Shown: positions 15,447-25,835, counted from the first letter of the stretch. The stretch: 38,487 bases of DNA from an uncultured Polaromonas sp. (GCA_937863225.1 CALMEI010000005.1:1-38487), one strand, 5' to 3'. The notes: generated from the sequence alone by a model not told the origin. A program made the numbers and translations.

Positions 15447-15970
15447 TTTTGCAACGCCTGAATCAGCGGAACGATGGTGTCTTTCAAAGCGGCATCGGTC
15501 AATGGTCCGATGTGCTTGTGACGAATGATGCCGGCTTTGTCGACGATGAAGGTTTCTGGCACACCATACACACCAAAATGAATGCCAATGCGCCCATCAG
15601 GGTCGGTCATCGATGTTGCATAAGGGTCACCATGCTGCGCCAACCATTTGATGCCCTCTGCATCCGTGTCTTTGTAGTCCAAACCAATGATGGGCAGCGT
15701 GTTCGTCTTCGAAAAGGCCATGAGCACAGGGTGTTCGACACGACACGCCACGCACCACGAAGCCCACACATTCAACATCCACACCTTGCCCAACATGTCA
15801 ACATTGCTTAAGGTCTTCGTCGGTGCATGCAAACGTGGTGCAGAGAATGCAGGAGCGGGTTTGCCAATCAAAGGAGAAGGTACTTCGCGCGGGTTGAGCC
15901 GCAAACCGATCGCCAAAAATGCGATCAGCACAATGAAAATGGCTAACGGTATCCAAGCTTTATTTTTCAT
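15443..15970 (-). CDS. ccmG: Periplasmic thioredoxin-like protein CcmG (DsbE)
   Basis: This membrane-tethered thioredoxin hands electrons to CcmH or apocytochrome c during haem ligation. It has 175 residues with one N-terminal anchor (about 5-23). The active site WCVAC has cysteines at 73 and 76, and the downstream cis-proline element is GVYGVPETFIVD. WASWC is the form seen in CcmG proteins. The gene overlaps ccmF and ccmH by 4 nt each. The reductant is normally supplied by DsbD/CcdA, which is not in this window. Confidence 0.95.
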   Translation of the reverse strand: MKNKAWIPLAIFIVLIAFLAIGLRLNPREVPSPLIGKPAPAFSAPRLHAPTKTLSNVDMLGKVWMLNVWASWCVACRVEHPVLMAFSKTNTLPIIGLDYKDTDAEGIKWLAQHGDPYATSMTDPDGRIGIHFGVYGVPETFIVDKAGIIRHKHIGPLTDAALKDTIVPLIQALQK

Positions 15971-17970
15971 GCCAGCGTCGTTGTATTGTCGCCATCCTTG
16001 AACACGTTTTCACGATCGCTCTGGTGACTGTTCTTATGTTTGCGGTATCTGCGGTCCAAGGTGGCCAGCAAGCCACCTAATGCCATCAGCAGACAACCAC
16101 CCCAAATCCAGCTGACAAACGGTTTGTGGTACACACGCATGGCCCAGGCTGGTTGATCGCTGTCGTCTAACTTTTCACCCAAAGACACATACACATCACG
16201 CAACAAGCCCGCGTCAATGGCGGCCTCGGTCATGGGCATGGTGCTTGACAAGTAGGCTCGTTTTTCCGGGTGCAACGTTTTCAAAAATTGCCCGTTGCGA
16301 GACAGCGCCACCTCGCCCACATCGGCGATGTAGTTGGGTCCAGGTACGCGTTGAATATTTTTGAGTTGAAACGTATAGCCCCCCACAGACACCGTATCGC
16401 CCATTGCCATGCGCACATCTTTTTCAGTTTCATAGCCTTTCACCATGGTGATACCGACCACGCACGCCGCAATCCCAATGTGGGCCAAATGCATGCCCCA
16501 ATATGACAAAGGTATGGATTTCAAATGACTTAACACCGATTTGCTTTGAATGGACAGGCGTCGCGCGACATGAAGCACACTGCCCAGCACAATCCATACG
16601 GCAAGCCCCAAACCCATCGCAACCCATAGCGACCACTGCCCCGCTGCCAATGGCAAAGTAACACCCAGTGTCAATGCCAGCACTGCTGCAGGGATGAGTT
16701 GTTTAAGCAATGAGACAACAGCGTCATTTTTCCAATTGGCAAAAGTGCCTACCACCATTAAAAATAAGACTGGCACCATGATGGGTGCAAATACCGCATT
16801 GAAATACGGTGCACCAACCGACAATTTGCCCAAACTCAAGGCATCCAAAATCAATGGGTACAAAGTGCCCAGTAACACACTGGCTGCAGCCGTCACCAAG
16901 AAGACGTTGTTAAGCAAAAGCAGGGTTTCACGCGACACCAAAGACAAGGCACCGCTTGACCGCATGAGGTGCGCACGCGATGCGTACAAGGCCAGTGAGC
17001 TGCCGACCACCACGGTCAAAAACAACAAGATGAAAACACCACGTTTGGGGTCCGTCGCAAACGCATGGACCGATGTCAACACCCCCGAACGCACCAAAAA
17101 TGTACCCAACAAGCTCAATGAAAAAGCCGTGATGGCCAACACAATGGTCCAATTGCGAAACAATCCTCGTTTTTCAGTCACCGCCAGCGAATGAATCAAT
17201 GCGGTGCCAACCAGCCATGGCATGAACGAGGCGTTTTCAACCGGGTCCCAAAACCACCAGCCGCCCCATCCCAATTCGTAATAGGCCCACCATGAACCCA
17301 AGGCAATGCCCAACGTCAAACTGATCCAAGCGGCTGTTGCCCATGGACGCGTCCAACGTGCCCAAGCGGCATCCAGCTTGCCTTGCAGCAAAGCAGCTAT
17401 GGCAAAAGCAAACGGCACGGCCATGCCCACATAGCCCATGTACAACATAGGTGGGTGAAACACCAAGCCAGGGTCTTGCAGCAATGGGTTCAAATCTTTG
17501 CCATCGGGCGGTGCATCAACCAGTCGCAAAAATGGGTTGGATGTGAACAACATGAATAACAAAAATCCAACCGCTACCAAACCCAAAATACCCAAGATGC
17601 GTGAGACCACTGCGTCTGGCAGTTGTTTAGAGAAGAGGGCGACAGCCAACATCCATGATGTCAGCATAAAGTCCCACAACAATAAGGAGCCTTCATGTCC
17701 GCCCCACACACCGGCAATGCGATACAAACCCGGCATTTTTGTATTGGAATGCTGTGCCACATAGGCCACTGAAAAATCATTGGTGAAAAATGCATAAGTC
17801 AAGCAGATAAACGACAGTGCAGTCAATGCCCAAAGTGCTTGCGCGCATGGTCGCGCCATTGCCATCCAGTCAGTGCGCATTTGTTGTCCACCAGCGATAC
17901 CCAAAATCCCCAGTGTCAGCGCCACAAAAAGCGAGAGAATCAGCGAAAAAAGACCTATTTCAGGAATCAT
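15967..17970 (-). CDS. ccmF: Haem lyase subunit CcmF
   Basis: This is the core of the haem-apocytochrome c ligase in the inner membrane. It has 667 residues and many hydrophobic segments. The tryptophan-rich haem-handling signature GWGGWWFWDPVENASFMPWL is at about residues 234-253. Conserved histidines flank it (for example VFHPPMLYMGY at about 170-180 and LIHSLAVTEKRGLFRNW). The long periplasmic C-terminal domain precedes a last helix. The length agrees with the family. It ends 2 nt before the ccmE stop boundary and overlaps ccmG by 4 nt. Confidence 0.97.
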   Translation of the reverse strand: MIPEIGLFSLILSLFVALTLGILGIAGGQQMRTDWMAMARPCAQALWALTALSFICLTYAFFTNDFSVAYVAQHSNTKMPGLYRIAGVWGGHEGSLLLWDFMLTSWMLAVALFSKQLPDAVVSRILGILGLVAVGFLLFMLFTSNPFLRLVDAPPDGKDLNPLLQDPGLVFHPPMLYMGYVGMAVPFAFAIAALLQGKLDAAWARWTRPWATAAWISLTLGIALGSWWAYYELGWGGWWFWDPVENASFMPWLVGTALIHSLAVTEKRGLFRNWTIVLAITAFSLSLLGTFLVRSGVLTSVHAFATDPKRGVFILLFLTVVVGSSLALYASRAHLMRSSGALSLVSRETLLLLNNVFLVTAAASVLLGTLYPLILDALSLGKLSVGAPYFNAVFAPIMVPVLFLMVVGTFANWKNDAVVSLLKQLIPAAVLALTLGVTLPLAAGQWSLWVAMGLGLAVWIVLGSVLHVARRLSIQSKSVLSHLKSIPLSYWGMHLAHIGIAACVVGITMVKGYETEKDVRMAMGDTVSVGGYTFQLKNIQRVPGPNYIADVGEVALSRNGQFLKTLHPEKRAYLSSTMPMTEAAIDAGLLRDVYVSLGEKLDDSDQPAWAMRVYHKPFVSWIWGGCLLMALGGLLATLDRRYRKHKNSHQSDRENVFKDGDNTTTLA

Positions 17971-17972
17971 TT

Positions 17973-18410
17973 TTACTTGAGTGTCTTGATGGTTTTCTGC
18001 GCTTGTTCAACAGCGTGCTTTGCTTCTGGCGGCATGTAGTTTTCGTCGTGCTTCGCCAGCACTTCGCTGGCGACAAAGCTGCCCTTTGCATTCAATTTAC
18101 CTTCTGCGACAACGCCTTTGCCTTCGCGAAATAAATCGGGCAAGATGCCTGTGAAATTGACGTTGACTTCGCGCACGGTATCTGTCACTACAAAATTCAC
18201 AGTCAAGTTTTCACGCTTAACAGACCCCGTTTTGACCATGCCCCCTATGCGGAACACACGGTTTTGAGGTGCTTCACCCGCTACAACTTGGCTGGGTGTG
18301 AAGAAAAAAACCAAATTACTTTGAAAAGCGTTCAGCACAAAATAGGCTGCTAAACCCAAACTGAGCAAACCACATGCAATCAGCGCCATTCGTTTGTGGC
18401 GTGGCTTCAT
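17973..18410 (-). CDS. ccmE: Haem chaperone CcmE
   Basis: CcmE binds haem covalently in the periplasm and passes it to CcmF. It has 145 residues with an N-terminal membrane anchor (about 8-29) and an OB-fold domain. The haem-binding histidine is H121 in [13 protein letters not shown], with the conserved tyrosine four residues later. The short C-terminal tail is flexible. The gene overlaps ccmD by 4 nt and ends just before ccmF. All family landmarks are intact. Confidence 0.96.
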   Translation of the reverse strand: MKPRHKRMALIACGLLSLGLAAYFVLNAFQSNLVFFFTPSQVVAGEAPQNRVFRIGGMVKTGSVKRENLTVNFVVTDTVREVNVNFTGILPDLFREGKGVVAEGKLNAKGSFVASEVLAKHDENYMPPEAKHAVEQAQKTIKTLK

Positions 18411-18610
18411 GTTGGTGTGCTTTCAATTGATGCATCACTCTGTTCTGCATGGTGCAATTCGTCGCGCAGTCTTACAAACGCACTCTTGCGTTGACGACTC
18501 AACGTCAAGCACTCCAGCAGCATCACAAAGGCACACAAGCCAAAGCTGCTCCACACATAGCCTCCATAACCGCCCATGTTGATAAATTCAGAAAAATTAG
18601 CGTAAGACAT
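18407..18610 (-). CDS. ccmD: Haem exporter accessory protein CcmD
   Basis: This small single-helix protein stabilises the CcmABC-CcmE haem-loading complex. The likely start is ATG 18610, giving 67 residues beginning [20 protein letters not shown]; the frame is open further upstream but that would lie inside ccmC. The signature is the glycine/tyrosine-rich GGYGGYVW before one membrane helix (about 18-38), and a charged tail rich in Lys/Arg then Glu follows. It overlaps ccmC by 14 nt and ccmE by 4 nt. Genes this small are often missed by automatic annotation. Confidence 0.88.
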   Translation of the reverse strand: MSYANFSEFINMGGYGGYVWSSFGLCAFVMLLECLTLSRQRKSAFVRLRDELHHAEQSDASIESTPT

Positions 18611-19346
18611 CTCGCACCTGCTCTTTAACCCATTCAGCATGCCTCTCGCGTTCCAGAATAATGGAGCGAACACGGAACAAGGATACCGCAATGGCATACA
18701 TCCAAAATGCCAGCACCATCACCAACATACCCACCAGCATGGGTGTAGCCATGCTGATTTGCGTAAACGATACCGAAGCACCTTGGTGCAATGTGTTCCA
18801 CCATTTGACAGAGAAATAGATGATAGGGACATTCACCACACCCACCAGCACGAGGAGTGCACTGGCTTTGTCTGCACGTCGCGCATCATCCATGCTGGCA
18901 TGCAATGCCAAGTAACCCAAGTACAAAAAAAATAAAATCAACGTTGAAGTCAAACGCGCATCCCAAACCCACCAAGTGCCCCACATGGGTTTGCCCCAAA
19001 TGGCGCCGGTGACCAGTGATAAAAAAGAAAAAATAGCCCCTGTTGGTGCCAGAGCACGCACCATCATGCCTGAAACACGCGTGTTAAATGCCAAGCCCAA
19101 AGCCGCCCAAAACGCCATCGCCAAATAGATCAACATGGCCATTTGCGAAGCAGGCACATGCACAAAAATGATGCGATAGCCTTGGCCTTGCTGCGCATCG
19201 ATGGGTGCCACAAAAAAACCAATCCACAAACCCAAACACATCAAACCTAATGCCAAAGATGCAAACCAAGGCCAGCTTCGTCCAGCCAACACATACAGGT
19301 GTTGTGGTGAAGCAAACTTAAACAAGCGATGAGCTTTTGCGGACAT
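18597..19346 (-). CDS. ccmC: Haem exporter protein CcmC
   Basis: This is an integral membrane protein that loads haem onto CcmE. It has 249 residues with about six membrane helices. The tryptophan-rich signature WGTWWVWDARLTS is at about 122-134. Histidines likely to bind haem are in FVHVPAS (about residue 63) and LALHAS. It is fourth in the reading direction after ccmA and ccmB, with an 8-nt gap from ccmB, and it overlaps ccmD. Confidence 0.96.
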   Translation of the reverse strand: MSAKAHRLFKFASPQHLYVLAGRSWPWFASLALGLMCLGLWIGFFVAPIDAQQGQGYRIIFVHVPASQMAMLIYLAMAFWAALGLAFNTRVSGMMVRALAPTGAIFSFLSLVTGAIWGKPMWGTWWVWDARLTSTLILFFLYLGYLALHASMDDARRADKASALLVLVGVVNVPIIYFSVKWWNTLHQGASVSFTQISMATPMLVGMLVMVLAFWMYAIAVSLFRVRSIILERERHAEWVKEQVRDVLR

Positions 19347-19354
19347 TTGAAATG

Positions 19355-20065
19355 TTATTCCAAAGAAATTCGGATAGCGACAGTGGCTGCCAATGGTGCG
19401 AAAAAAGCAGATAGTACCAGCAACGCTGTCAGAATCGACACATGCCCATCAGCACCCATACCCGACATGTGGGCTTGCACAGCGCCTGCACCAAATATCA
19501 ACACGGGTACGAACAAAGGCAAAATCAACAGCGACAACAATACGCCGCCGCCGCGCACACCCAATGTTAAAGCTGCGCCCACACTGCCAATTAAACTCAA
19601 TGTAGGGGTACCCAATAGCAAAGTTAACATTAACAAGCCCAAGGTATCTGCGTTCAAACCATATTGCATGCCCAATAGCGGTGCTATCAAAACCAAAGGC
19701 ACACCTGTCAGTAAAAAGTGAGCCAAAGTTTTTGCGGCGATCAATACAATCAGAGGTGTACGAGACATGGCCATCTGCTCCAAAGTACCGTCGGCAAAGT
19801 CGCTGGCGAACAGGCGTTGCAAAGACAATATCGCTGACAACAAAGCACAGACCCATAAGACACCAGGCGCCATGCGTTGCAATTGTGCTGTCTCTGGCCC
19901 TACCCCCAATGGAAATAAGCTGGCAATCAACACAAAGAATATCAATGGTGTTAAAACCTCGCCTTTGTGACGCATGGCCATTGTCACTTCACGCTTTAAC
20001 ACGGACCATATGACACCGAACAGTCCCAATGGCTTTTTACTCATCGATCGTGCTGTTTTGGTCAT
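19355..20065 (-). CDS. ccmB: Haem exporter membrane subunit CcmB
   Basis: This is the membrane partner of the CcmA ATPase in the CcmABCDE complex, which releases holo-CcmE from CcmC. It has 236 residues and six predicted helices. The family landmark near the start is LKREVTMAMRHKGEVLTPLIFF, and SDFADGTLEQMAMSRTP is well conserved. The chosen ATG at 20065 overlaps the ccmA stop by 4 nt; an internal ATG seven codons later is also possible. Confidence 0.95.
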   Translation of the reverse strand: MTKTARSMSKKPLGLFGVIWSVLKREVTMAMRHKGEVLTPLIFFVLIASLFPLGVGPETAQLQRMAPGVLWVCALLSAILSLQRLFASDFADGTLEQMAMSRTPLIVLIAAKTLAHFLLTGVPLVLIAPLLGMQYGLNADTLGLLMLTLLLGTPTLSLIGSVGAALTLGVRGGGVLLSLLILPLFVPVLIFGAGAVQAHMSGMGADGHVSILTALLVLSAFFAPLAATVAIRISLE

Positions 20066-20745
20066 GATTGCAAGTCCAAAACCAGAGGTACAACATCGCC
20101 CATGGACATGGCTTGGTGACTGGTCAAAATGACCATGCCGCCATGGTTCAAATGCTCTGCAATCAAATCTGTCAAACTATTCTGACCTGCATCGTCTAGG
20201 CTGACAAAGGGTTCATCCAAGACCCACAAGGGTGTCTGGATCAACTCCAGTTGCGATAGCACCACACGGCGCTTTTGTCCCTGTGACAAATGCCGTACCA
20301 AGCGATTGGCACTGCCATGCAACCCGAATCGGTTTAAAGCCAATTGAATGCTGGAATCATCAATCGCCAGTCCCTTTAATGTCGCTGCAAATCGCAAGTT
20401 TTCAAGCACGGTGGCAGATTCTTGCAATGCATTTTGATGCCCAAGGTAGCACAAATTTTGATGGAAATCGTCGCGAACTTGCTGGACAAGGACACCATTC
20501 CATTGAATATGACCGGACTCATTGGGCATTAGCCCACAAAGGGTGCGCATTAAACTTGTTTTCCCAATACCATTTGCACCTGTAATGTGTAAACACTGAC
20601 CAGAAGTCAGCGTGATATCTACAGCACTGAAGAGTTGCCTACCTGATCGTGAGCAACTGATATTGGATGCTGAAAGGGTGACAGGTGAGAATTTTGAAAC
20701 GAGCGTATTCAAGCTGAAGAATGGTTGTGTGAACAAATCTGTCAT
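20062..20745 (-). CDS. ccmA: Cytochrome c biogenesis ATP-binding protein CcmA
   Basis: This is the ATPase of the CcmAB complex, needed to free haem-loaded CcmE. It has 227 residues. Walker A is GANGIGKTSL (about 58-67), the ABC signature is LSQGQKRRV, and Walker B is LWVLDEPF. The first 20 or so residues precede the usual family start, so an internal start is possible. It opens the ccm operon 48 nt after ureG, with no terminator seen between them. Read-through from the urease genes is therefore possible, although the functions are unrelated. Confidence 0.94.
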   Translation of the reverse strand: MTDLFTQPFFSLNTLVSKFSPVTLSASNISCSRSGRQLFSAVDITLTSGQCLHITGANGIGKTSLMRTLCGLMPNESGHIQWNGVLVQQVRDDFHQNLCYLGHQNALQESATVLENLRFAATLKGLAIDDSSIQLALNRFGLHGSANRLVRHLSQGQKRRVVLSQLELIQTPLWVLDEPFVSLDDAGQNSLTDLIAEHLNHGGMVILTSHQAMSMGDVVPLVLDLQS

Positions 20746-20793
20746 TCATTCTACAGTAGCCCCATTTTTCATTCACGAGCAGTTAGCGACCAA

Positions 20794-21453
20794 TCAGGCT
20801 TTCAGCATGCCTTTGTTCTCAATAAAAGCAACCACATCAGCAAGCCCTGTATTGGTTTTTAAATTGGTCATTACAAACGGTTTCAATCCATGAGTTGTCG
20901 TGCGCATGCGCCGAGTGTCCGACTCCATGACATTTAAATCAGCACCAACAAAAGGTGCCAAATCGGTTTTATTGATCACGAATAAATCGCTCTTGGTGAT
21001 GCCTGGTCCTCCTTTTCGTGGAATTTTTTCACCGGCAGCGACATCAATCACGTAAATCGTCAAATCACTCAATTCGGGGCTGAACGTCGCCGCTAAATTG
21101 TCTCCACCACTTTCAATGAAAATGATGTCCGCGTTTGGAAAATCAACCAGCATGCGGTCAATCGCTTCCAAATTGATAGAGGCATCTTCACGTATGGCTG
21201 TGTGTGGACAGCCGCCAGTCTCCACACCCATAATTCGCTCTGCAGGCAATGCCCCGCTCACAGTCAATAAACGTTGGTCTTCTTTGGTGTAGATGTCGTT
21301 GGTGATGGCCACCAAATCATAGTTGTCTCGCATGGCTTTGCACAACATCTCCAACAGCGTAGTCTTACCAGACCCTACAGGACCGCCAATACCGACTCGG
21401 AGTGGGGGTAATTTTTTTGTACGTTGTTTAATCTGATGCAGGGGTGTTGTCAT
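20794..21453 (-). CDS. ureG: Urease accessory GTPase UreG
   Basis: UreG is a SIMIBI-class GTPase that drives nickel delivery to apo-urease together with UreE, UreF and UreD. It has 219 residues. The P-loop is [13 protein letters not shown] (about 23-35). The metal-binding CPH motif ([13 protein letters not shown]) and the G-motif [13 protein letters not shown] are present. It is the last gene of the ure operon and follows ureF by 27 nt. All sites needed for function are visible. Confidence 0.97.
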   Translation of the reverse strand: MTTPLHQIKQRTKKLPPLRVGIGGPVGSGKTTLLEMLCKAMRDNYDLVAITNDIYTKEDQRLLTVSGALPAERIMGVETGGCPHTAIREDASINLEAIDRMLVDFPNADIIFIESGGDNLAATFSPELSDLTIYVIDVAAGEKIPRKGGPGITKSDLFVINKTDLAPFVGADLNVMESDTRRMRTTTHGLKPFVMTNLKTNTGLADVVAFIENKGMLKA

Positions 21454-21480
21454 TTTGAAAATAATGATGAGGTGAAAAAA

Positions 21481-22239
21481 TTAAGAACGGAATAAGCGTG
21501 AATATTGTGTTTCGTGCTGTGAAGAAAGTATAGACAACATGGTTGAAAAAGCTTGCCGTTCGCTGTCCATCAATTGCATGGCTTTATCAACCACATCAGG
21601 TATCTGCGAGGTCAAATTGGCCAAAATTCGCTGACCATCTGTTTGCCCTAATGGCACTGCACGCACGGCAGCTTGCACCATATTTTCTGCCCAAGCAAAT
21701 GCATAGCTCATTAAACAGTCACGAATTTCGGCACTTGTTGCAGATGCAGCCAATGCAAAGACAACTGGGTAAGTGGGAGAGTTGACAAAGTTGAACAAAT
21801 TAAAGTCTTCGGTTTCACCCGCGATATCTTTGAGTTGATAGGGTAGATTTGGATGATGAAAACCGCTTTGTTTTCGCCACCAATCTAACATGGAACGCCC
21901 CATTTGCACGGTCTGTAAGCGCAATTCACTGGTTTCGCGTGTTTGTAAAATCCAATCATTTAATTCTTCTATGCGTGGCCAATCAGCACGTCGCCATGCC
22001 CCAATGGCTTTAGACACAATGGCCAAATCAGCGCGGGCAACGCTCAGTTGCAATTGATCGACCAGCCAATCATTGGCAGAATTGAAGTTTGTAATGCAAG
22101 ATTGATCTACGCCTGCCTCTAAACCTTCAGAGTAAGAAAATCCACCCACTGGCAAAGCTGGTGATGCCAGCCACATAAGCTGTAACAAGCTCGGTGCCGT
22201 CAACTTGGTGGATGTTGAATGCAGACGACGTCGCATCAA
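21481..22239 (-). CDS. ureF: Urease accessory protein UreF
   Basis: UreF bridges UreD and UreG in the activation complex and controls the fidelity of GTP-driven nickel insertion. It has 252 residues, mostly helical. Family landmarks are [21 protein letters not shown] near the N-terminus and the alanine-rich [14 protein letters not shown] segment. Its start overlaps the ureE stop by 4 nt. It normally needs UreD as partner, and no ureD is found in this window. Confidence 0.95.
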   Translation of the reverse strand: MMRRRLHSTSTKLTAPSLLQLMWLASPALPVGGFSYSEGLEAGVDQSCITNFNSANDWLVDQLQLSVARADLAIVSKAIGAWRRADWPRIEELNDWILQTRETSELRLQTVQMGRSMLDWWRKQSGFHHPNLPYQLKDIAGETEDFNLFNFVNSPTYPVVFALAASATSAEIRDCLMSYAFAWAENMVQAAVRAVPLGQTDGQRILANLTSQIPDVVDKAMQLMDSERQAFSTMLSILSSQHETQYSRLFRS

Positions 22240-22775
22240 TGATGATGCTCGCTATCTGAAAGTGCATGGGCATGGGAGTGGGAATGTGCATGTACCCTTG
22301 CATCACCATGCGAATGCGCTTGTGTGGCGTAAGCGCCATTTTCGGGTTCAAACGTTGTGTCCATCTGCGTCACGACTAAATTCATAGCTTGCAACATGGC
22401 CGCCAAAACGTGGTCAGGTTCTATTTTGAGGTGATCTGGCTTGAGTTCAATCGGCACGTGCCTGTTACCAAGATGGTAGGCAGCACGAATCAAATCAAAC
22501 GGTGTTCCGTGTTCTTTGCTGTAAGTGATGTGCATAATGTTTTGGGCACTGGCGATAACCCGGATCAAAGCTCCGTTTTCGGCCACCAAAACATCACCAC
22601 CTCGCACCACAATACCTCGCGCTAGGAAAACGCCAATATGACGTCCCTCAGAATCGGTCACTTCAAACCGACTTTTCTGCCGTGTATCCCAATCCAGTTC
22701 AACCGTGCTGGCACGATCTACGAGCACCCTTGCTAAACCTGCTCCTTGCGGGATTATTTTTGAAGCAATCAACAT
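22236..22775 (-). CDS. ureE: Urease nickel metallochaperone UreE
   Basis: UreE binds nickel and supplies it to the UreDFG complex. It has 179 residues with an N-terminal peptide-binding domain and a C-terminal metal domain ([27 protein letters not shown]). The C-terminus is a histidine-rich tail of about 25 residues ([18 protein letters not shown]...HHH) with around ten histidines, which suggests a nickel-storage function in addition to delivery. It lies 6 nt after ureC and overlaps ureF by 4 nt. Confidence 0.96.
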   Translation of the reverse strand: MLIASKIIPQGAGLARVLVDRASTVELDWDTRQKSRFEVTDSEGRHIGVFLARGIVVRGGDVLVAENGALIRVIASAQNIMHITYSKEHGTPFDLIRAAYHLGNRHVPIELKPDHLKIEPDHVLAAMLQAMNLVVTQMDTTFEPENGAYATQAHSHGDARVHAHSHSHAHALSDSEHHH

Positions 22776-22781
22776 ACAAAA

Positions 22782-24500
22782 TCAGAATAAGAAGTAACGT
22801 TGCGTCATGGGCAATTTAATTGCCGGATCACAGGTCAAGAGTTTGCCATCGGCACGTACTTGGTAGGTTTGTGCATCCACTTCCATTTTGGGTAAATAGT
22901 CGTTATGTACCATGTGTCGCTTGCCGATACCTCGTATGCCCTTCACAGCGCTCAGTGTTTTGTTAAGTGCAAAGTGTTGCGCAATGCCAGCATGTAGACC
23001 AGCTTGCGAGACAAATGTCAATGAACCACGTGCCAATGCGCCACCATATGCACCAAACATGGGACGATAGTGAACGGGCTGCGGCGTGGGAATCGAGGCA
23101 TTTGGATCACCCATCGCAGCCATCGCAATGAAACCGCCTTTCAAAATCAGTGCGGGTTTCACACCAAAGAAGGCCGGCTTCCAAATCACAATGTCTGCCC
23201 ACTTACCAACTTCAATCGATCCCACCTCATGCGCAATACCATGGGCTATGGCAGGGTTAATGGTGTATTTAGCTAGATAGCGTTTGACACGAAAATTGTC
23301 GTGCCGGGCTGTATCTTGTTCTAATTTACCACGTTGCTCTTTCATCTTGTGTGCCGTTTGCCAAGTGCGAATGATGACTTCGCCCACTCGACCCATGGCT
23401 TGTGAGTCTGAACTGAACATGCTGATGGCACCCATGTCATGCAAAATATCCTCAGCTGCAATGGTTTCTTTGCGAATGCGACTTTCGGCAAATGCCAAAT
23501 CTTCAGCGATGGCAGGGTCTAAGTGGTGACAAACCATCAGCATATCGACATGTTCGTCCAATGTGTTGATCGTATAGGGGCGTGTGGGGTTGGTGGAGCT
23601 GGGCAGTACATTGGGTTCGCCCACCACCTTCAAAATATCTGGCGCATGACCACCCCCTGCACCTTCGGTATGAAAGGTATGTATGGTGCGCCCCTTAAAA
23701 GCCGCCACCGTGTCTTCAACAAAACCACTTTCGTTCAAGGTATCGGTATGAATAGCGACTTGGACATCGGTTTCTTCTGCCACATTCAGACAATTGTCAA
23801 TCGCAGCGGGCGTGGTACCCCAGTCTTCATGCAGTTTTAGACCTAAAGCACCTGCATTGACTTGTTCATGCAAGGCCGCTGGTAAAGATGCATTGCCTTT
23901 ACCCATGAAACCAAGATTCATCGGAAATGCGTCCGCCGCTTGCAGCATGCGTTCGATGTTCCATGGACCCGGCGTGCACGTGGTCGCAAACGTGCCTGTA
24001 GCCGGGCCTGTACCACCGCCCATCATGGTAGTGACACCACTGCATAAAGATTCTTCAATTTGTTGCGGTGCTATGAAATGGATATGCGAATCCACACCCC
24101 CTGCTGTAACAATATTGCCTTCGCAGCTGATGATTTCTGTGCCTGGACCGATGATGATGTCGACCCCTGGCTGTGTATCTGGGTTGCCTGCTTTACCAAT
24201 TGCAATAATGCGTCCATCTTTCAAACCAATGTCAGCTTTGACGATGCCCCAATGATCCATGATCAGCGCATTAGTCAACACGCTATCTACAGCACCTTCT
24301 CGTTGCGTGCGTTGACTTTGAGACATTCCGTCTCGAATCGTTTTGCCACCACCAAATTTGACCTCTTCACCGTAACCACCCGCACGCAGGGTGTAGTCAG
24401 CTTCTACTTCTATGATCAAATCCGTATCAGCCAACCGAACACGGTCACCCACCGTAGGACCATAGATTTCGGCATAAGCGCGTTTGTCGATGGTGACCAT
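22782..24500 (-). CDS. ureC: Urease alpha subunit
   Basis: This is the catalytic subunit that hydrolyses urea to ammonia and carbamate at a dinuclear nickel site. It has 572 residues. Nickel ligands are visible: H139 and H141 (SHIHF), the carbamylated lysine K222 ([10 protein letters not shown]), H251, H277 and D365 (SDSQAMGR). The mobile flap MVCHHLDP has C324 and H325. The ATG overlaps the ureB stop (TAATG). The enzyme has the bacterial three-subunit form with separate UreA and UreB. All catalytic residues are intact. Confidence 0.98.
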   Translation of the reverse strand: MVTIDKRAYAEIYGPTVGDRVRLADTDLIIEVEADYTLRAGGYGEEVKFGGGKTIRDGMSQSQRTQREGAVDSVLTNALIMDHWGIVKADIGLKDGRIIAIGKAGNPDTQPGVDIIIGPGTEIISCEGNIVTAGGVDSHIHFIAPQQIEESLCSGVTTMMGGGTGPATGTFATTCTPGPWNIERMLQAADAFPMNLGFMGKGNASLPAALHEQVNAGALGLKLHEDWGTTPAAIDNCLNVAEETDVQVAIHTDTLNESGFVEDTVAAFKGRTIHTFHTEGAGGGHAPDILKVVGEPNVLPSSTNPTRPYTINTLDEHVDMLMVCHHLDPAIAEDLAFAESRIRKETIAAEDILHDMGAISMFSSDSQAMGRVGEVIIRTWQTAHKMKEQRGKLEQDTARHDNFRVKRYLAKYTINPAIAHGIAHEVGSIEVGKWADIVIWKPAFFGVKPALILKGGFIAMAAMGDPNASIPTPQPVHYRPMFGAYGGALARGSLTFVSQAGLHAGIAQHFALNKTLSAVKGIRGIGKRHMVHNDYLPKMEVDAQTYQVRADGKLLTCDPAIKLPMTQRYFLF

Positions 24501-24805
24501 TAAAGCGCTCCTTGTATCAATCCACGAAAACCATAAACAACACGGTCGCCAGCATAGTCAACAAGCTCGACCGTGCGTTGTTGTCCTGGTTCAAAACGCA
24601 CGGCCAAACCGCTGGCAATGTTCAACCGCATGCCGCGTGCTAAATTTCTATCAAAATCCAGCGCAGAGTTGGTTTCAGCAAAATGGTAGTGCGAGCCAAC
24701 TTGTATGGGCCTGTCTGCCGTATTTTTCACGATGAATACTTGCGTGCGTCGCTTTGTATTGAGCGCATGTTCGCCATCATCAATGAGTATTTCTCCAGGG
24801 TTCAT
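24500..24805 (-). CDS. ureB: Urease beta subunit
   Basis: This is the small structural subunit of the (UreABC)3 trimer. It has 101 residues from the chosen ATG at 24805 ([16 protein letters not shown]). The frame is open upstream but those residues do not fit the family and would overlap ureJ. Landmarks are [26 protein letters not shown] and [25 protein letters not shown]. The start is 15 nt after the ureJ stop, and the stop overlaps the ureC start by 1 nt. Confidence 0.96.
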   Translation of the reverse strand: MNPGEILIDDGEHALNTKRRTQVFIVKNTADRPIQVGSHYHFAETNSALDFDRNLARGMRLNIASGLAVRFEPGQQRTVELVDYAGDRVVYGFRGLIQGAL

Positions 24806-24819
24806 CGCATTACTCTCAT

Positions 24820-25422
24820 TTAAGCCATTTGCAATAACATGACACTGCCTAAAACTGCAACAGTCGTGCCTACAGCTCGCGAAATCCACACTGAGTGCTG
24901 GCGCAATCTCCAACCCAAACCCAAACCCACTACATGGAGTAACACCGTTGCTGTGAGCATACCCGCCAATGTGTTTACAGCACTGGCGCTCCCAGCCAAT
25001 TCATAGCCATGTGCTAGACCATGAAACACGGCAAATATGCCTACCAAAATTGCAGCGAAAAAACCAGGAACCTGTAAACGTGTAACAACTAACAAACCGA
25101 TAACCAATAAAGAGACTGCAATCATGGGCTCTACTGCAGGAATTGCAAAACCATTCAACCCCATCAACGCACCGACTAACAGCATACTTGCAAAACCAGC
25201 TGGCCCCCACAATAAGGACAGGTTGGCACGTGGTGCAGCCAAGGCGCTCCACAACCCAACGCATAACATCACCACCATGTGATCCATACCGCCAATAGGG
25301 TGCATAAACCCAGAGAAAAATCCTAAATCTGAATGATATTCTACGCCAATATGCGCCATAGCCGGCGTCATTATTGCCAACAATGCTATGAATAATATAG
25401 CAATTCGAGATTTTGAATGCAT
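24820..25422 (-). CDS. ureJ: HupE/UreJ family membrane protein (putative nickel transporter)
   Basis: This is a membrane protein placed inside the urease operon, thought to import nickel. It has 200 residues from ATG 25422, which has AGGAG 8 nt upstream. A signal-like hydrophobic start ([13 protein letters not shown]) ends at AMAH, and five or six helices follow. Family motifs are [19 protein letters not shown] (histidine-rich metal-binding HP-x2-G-x-DH) and [13 protein letters not shown]. The start codons and signal core coincide with a copy of the dispersed repeat (25360-25404). Nickel as the substrate is inferred from the operon. Confidence 0.9.
   Translation of the reverse strand: MHSKSRIAILFIALLAIMTPAMAHIGVEYHSDLGFFSGFMHPIGGMDHMVVMLCVGLWSALAAPRANLSLLWGPAGFASMLLVGALMGLNGFAIPAVEPMIAVSLLVIGLLVVTRLQVPGFFAAILVGIFAVFHGLAHGYELAGSASAVNTLAGMLTATVLLHVVGLGLGWRLRQHSVWISRAVGTTVAVLGSVMLLQMA
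25360..25404 (+). repeat. Dispersed palindromic repeat, copy E (encodes the UreJ signal core)
   Basis: On the plus strand, GCCGGCGTCATTATTGCCAA then CAATGCTATGAATAATATAG lines up with the copy at 12783-12825 at roughly 36 of 43 positions by eye. On the coding (minus) strand it gives [14 protein letters not shown], the hydrophobic part of the UreJ signal peptide. Confidence 0.65.
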
Positions 25423-25465
25423 GCAACGTACTCCTATAAAAATGGTTCTGTAAAGTATGCGGATA

Positions 25466-25768
25466 CTAAATAATCGGTTGGTGCACTGTGACCAATTTAG
25501 TGCCATCTGGAAATGTTGCTTCAATTTGAATGTCTGGAATCATCTCAGCGATACCATCCATCACGTCATTGCGGGTGAGGAACGTTCGGCCCTCATTCAT
25601 CAATTGCGCGACCGATTTGCCATCGCGTGCGCCCTCCATCACCGCAGCGCTGATGTAGGCAATCGCTTCCGGGTAATTCAACCTCAACCCACGCGCTTTG
25701 CGACGTTCTGCGACCAAAGCGGCAGTGAAAATCAGCAGTTTGTCTTTCTCTCTTGGTGTCAATTCCAT
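25466..25768 (-). CDS. ureA: Urease gamma subunit
   Basis: This is the smallest structural subunit of urease. It has 100 residues beginning [23 protein letters not shown], which fits the family start exactly; the frame is open upstream to 26059 but those residues are unrelated. The [53 protein letters not shown] landmarks are present. It is the first gene of the ure operon (A-J-B-C-E-F-G), about 41 nt from a predicted sigma-54 transcription start. Confidence 0.97.
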   Translation of the reverse strand: MELTPREKDKLLIFTAALVAERRKARGLRLNYPEAIAYISAAVMEGARDGKSVAQLMNEGRTFLTRNDVMDGIAEMIPDIQIEATFPDGTKLVTVHQPII

Positions 25769-25819
25769 GGCAATTGCTCTGTCATCAATGAATATAAATA
25801 AATAGTTTGCTAACTGTAA

Positions 25820-25835
25820 TGCAAATCCAATGCCA
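25820..25835 (-). promoter_or_regulatory. Sigma-54 promoter of the ure operon
   Basis: On the minus strand TGGCATT-GGAT-TTGCA fits the -24/-12 consensus TGGCACG-N4-TTGCW, with the invariant GG and GC 12 nt apart. Transcription would begin near 25809, about 41 nt before the ureA ATG. One base departs from the consensus in each of the outer positions of the -24 box. Confidence 0.65.
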
